Below, piece after piece: positions 4,031 through 5,453 of a stretch of DNA of 5,453 nt. The position numbers were made by a program, and so were the translations under genes. Numbering within the stretch: position 1 is the stretch's first letter; each line of letters begins with the position of its first letter. The notes under the pieces are model-generated. The model was not told where the DNA came from. It saw nothing but the letters and a program-made list of their open reading frames with translations, and made no database searches. Source of the stretch: a bacterium (GTDB lineage Bacteria; Atribacterota; Phoenicimicrobiia; Phoenicimicrobiales; Phoenicimicrobiaceae); the NCBI GenBank assembly GCA_018819665.1, contig JAHJOY010000338.1:1-5453 (forward strand), written 5' to 3'.

Positions 4031-5453
4031 TTATTTTAAATATGACAGAGGATTAACCGGCTTGCCGCTTAATCTTATTTCAAAATGGAGGTGGGAACCA
4101 GTAGCATTTCCAGTTCTTCCTACTTTGCCAATTATGCTTCCCTTTTTCACATACTGACCTTTCTTAACTAAATTTACCGAGTTATGACCATATACTGTAG
4201 AATATCCCCCATCATGGCTTAAGATAATTACATTACCATATCCTCGCATATAACCAGCATAGCTTACCCTGCCGCTCTCGGCAGCTACTATATTAGTCCC
4301 GATAGGACCACTAATATCTATACCAGCATGAAATTCTTTCCTTCCGTTTAAGGCTCTTACCCCATAAGGAGAAGCAATCCTTCCCCTTACCGGCCAGATA
4401 AAATTATATATATTGCTGCGGGCCCCAGGTACATTAGGAATTCTCAATTCCTGTCCTGCAGAAATTTTGGAAGCATCAGTAATACTATTAGCTGCTATAA
4501 TAGCTTCTAATTTTACATTATATTCGCGCGAAATACTCCAGAGGCTTTCTCCTTTTTTTACATAATAAATTATTTCCTCCGCTGCAGCTTCCTGGCTATA
4601 TCCTTCTGCTTTGGCAATATCCATATTAGTTATGGGCAGCTTCAATTTTTGACCTATAGATAGTCGAGATATTTCTTTTAAATTATTGGTAGAGATAATG
4701 GTACTCATATTTACATCATATCTCTGGGATATGCTCCACAGAGTATCTCCCTTCACTACCGTATAATTTAAAATGGTTGGTTCCTGTTTCTGGTTAGAGT
4801 TAGATACTCCTCCTCCTATTGCGGGGATTTCTAATTTTTGGCCAAGTGATAAGAGGTCTTTATCCCCGAGATTGTTTATATCAATAATAACTTCCACTGA
4901 AACTCCATATTTTCGAGAAATATTCCATAGATTATCACCTGCTTTAACTGTATAAACAATCGGTTCTGCATTTTCGGGCTGACTGACATTATTATTAATG
5001 TCAGTATTCTTTTGATCAATAACCTCCTGGTTAACAATATTTGTTTCGGCAACATTATTTTTGTAAGAAGATATTTTCATTTCCTGCCCTATAGAAATTA
5101 ATTCCGAATTAGCAATGTTATTGGTGGCAAGAATTAGATCTACAGAAAGATTATATTTTTGGGCAATTGTCCATAAAGTATCTCCTTTTTCTACGATATA
5201 CATAGTATAATCAGCGGCAGGGAGATTATCTCGAGGGATTTTAATTATCTGACCGATGGATAAAGTATCTTTATCTTTAATATTATTAAGAGCCAAGATT
5301 AGTTCCAAGGATATATTGTATTGTTTGGAGATGCTCCATAGAGTATCACCCTTAGTTACTTTATGAGCAATAGATTCATCATTATTATCAGCAAAAGAGT
5401 AAAAAGAAATAGAAAAGATGAACAAGAAAAGTAGGGCTGCTAAAATAGTAGAA
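4031..5453 (-). CDS. LysM-repeat M23 family cell-wall metallopeptidase, 5' end outside the window
   Basis: This exported murein-binding protein probably cuts peptidoglycan peptide cross-links. The frame is open to the right edge. Beyond the TTG at 5423-5425 it continues upstream as STILAALLFLF, one unbroken hydrophobic segment ending in FYSFA before DNND. That is a signal peptide with a likely cut after FA, so the true start is beyond 5453. Counting from the TTG codon, five LysM modules lie at about 20-65, 75-119, 157-201, 220-264 and 287-330, each with a G-(D/E)-x-LW-x-I-(S/A) pattern. The M23 domain spans about 345-462: HAGID gives His366 and Asp370, YGHN gives His414, and HLHFE gives His445 and His447. 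The full zinc and catalytic set is kept, unlike inactive NlpD/EnvC-type LytM domains that act as amidase activators. It ends with the family's NPLSYLK. It lies 141 bp upstream of dppA in the same direction. Confidence 0.95.
   Translation of the reverse strand, partial: STILAALLFLFIFSISFYSFADNNDESIAHKVTKGDTLWSISKQYNISLELILALNNIKDKDTLSIGQIIKIPRDNLPAADYTMYIVEKGDTLWTIAQKYNLSVDLILATNNIANSELISIGQEMKISSYKNNVAETNIVNQEVIDQKNTDINNNVSQPENAEPIVYTVKAGDNLWNISRKYGVSVEVIIDINNLGDKDLLSLGQKLEIPAIGGGVSNSNQKQEPTILNYTVVKGDTLWSISQRYDVNMSTIISTNNLKEISRLSIGQKLKLPITNMDIAKAEGYSQEAAAEEIIYYVKKGESLWSISREYNVKLEAIIAANSITDASKISAGQELRIPNVPGARSNIYNFIWPVRGRIASPYGVRALNGRKEFHAGIDISGPIGTNIVAAESGRVSYAGYMRGYGNVIILSHDGGYSTVYGHNSVNLVKKGQYVKKGSIIGKVGRTGNATGSHLHFEIRLSGKPVNPLSYLK
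4436..5368 (-). repeat. Five LysM modules in the peptidase
   Basis: Five copies of a module of about 45 residues occupy 5231-5368, 5069-5203, 4823-4957, 4634-4768 and 4436-4567. Each has the N-terminal (V/K)xxGDTLWSIS block, a YN-(L/V)-S/K-x-E/D-xI block and a closing LSIGQxLxIP strand. Linkers are uneven: that between modules 2 and 3 is about 37 residues and rich in Asn, Gln and Glu, while modules 1 and 2 are about 9 apart. LysM modules bind the N-acetylglucosamine chains of peptidoglycan, so the array would anchor the enzyme to the wall. Confidence 0.92.

Noticed and set aside
4436..5368. CRISPR-like or tandem DNA repeat array
   Set aside because: The periodic similarity is at the protein level (five LysM modules) with diverged codons and uneven spacing, not identical direct repeats.

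Overview
The window looks like a piece of an AT-rich anaerobic bacterial chromosome. Every gene lies on the minus strand. In transcription order (right to left) they are a LysM-repeat M23 peptidase, then a dipeptide/oligopeptide ABC importer: binding protein dppA, permeases dppB and dppC, and the first 17 codons of ATPase dppD, cut by the left edge. The binding protein has an ordinary SPase I signal peptide and no lipobox cysteine. This fits a periplasmic protein in a diderm lineage better than a Gram-positive lipoprotein. The species cannot be named from this window.

Right part (4031-5453): an envelope protein with an N-terminal hydrophobic signal segment, five LysM modules and a C-terminal M23 domain that keeps all its metal and catalytic residues. 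Its reading frame runs off the right edge, so its true start is outside the window. No terminator is visible after it. The 141-bp gap to dppA (3890-4030) holds a candidate promoter (TTGTTT-N17-CATAAT), an orphan perfect Shine-Dalgarno about 60 nt before the gene, and the true RBS.

Middle (2078-3889): dppA is close to E. coli DppA along its length but carries an extra segment of about 25 residues with a calcium-loop-like motif. The dppA-dppB gap (2078-2254) has, in order of transcription, a 13-bp stem-loop, an intrinsic terminator with a GNRA loop and U-tract, and a good sigma-A-type promoter (TTGCAT-N16-TATAAT). The binding protein and the permease/ATPase genes therefore look like two transcription units with separate levels.

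Left part (1-2077): dppB and dppC are 8 bp apart, with the dppC ribosome site written over the dppB stop codon. Between dppC and dppD (54-182) sits a REPIN-like element: two inverted 22-bp copies of a GGGGACGGTTCTC palindrome separated by 27 bp. It is an interspersed-repeat-type insertion inside an operon. DppA would capture peptides outside the inner membrane, DppB/DppC form the channel, and DppD (with an unseen DppF) would power uptake.
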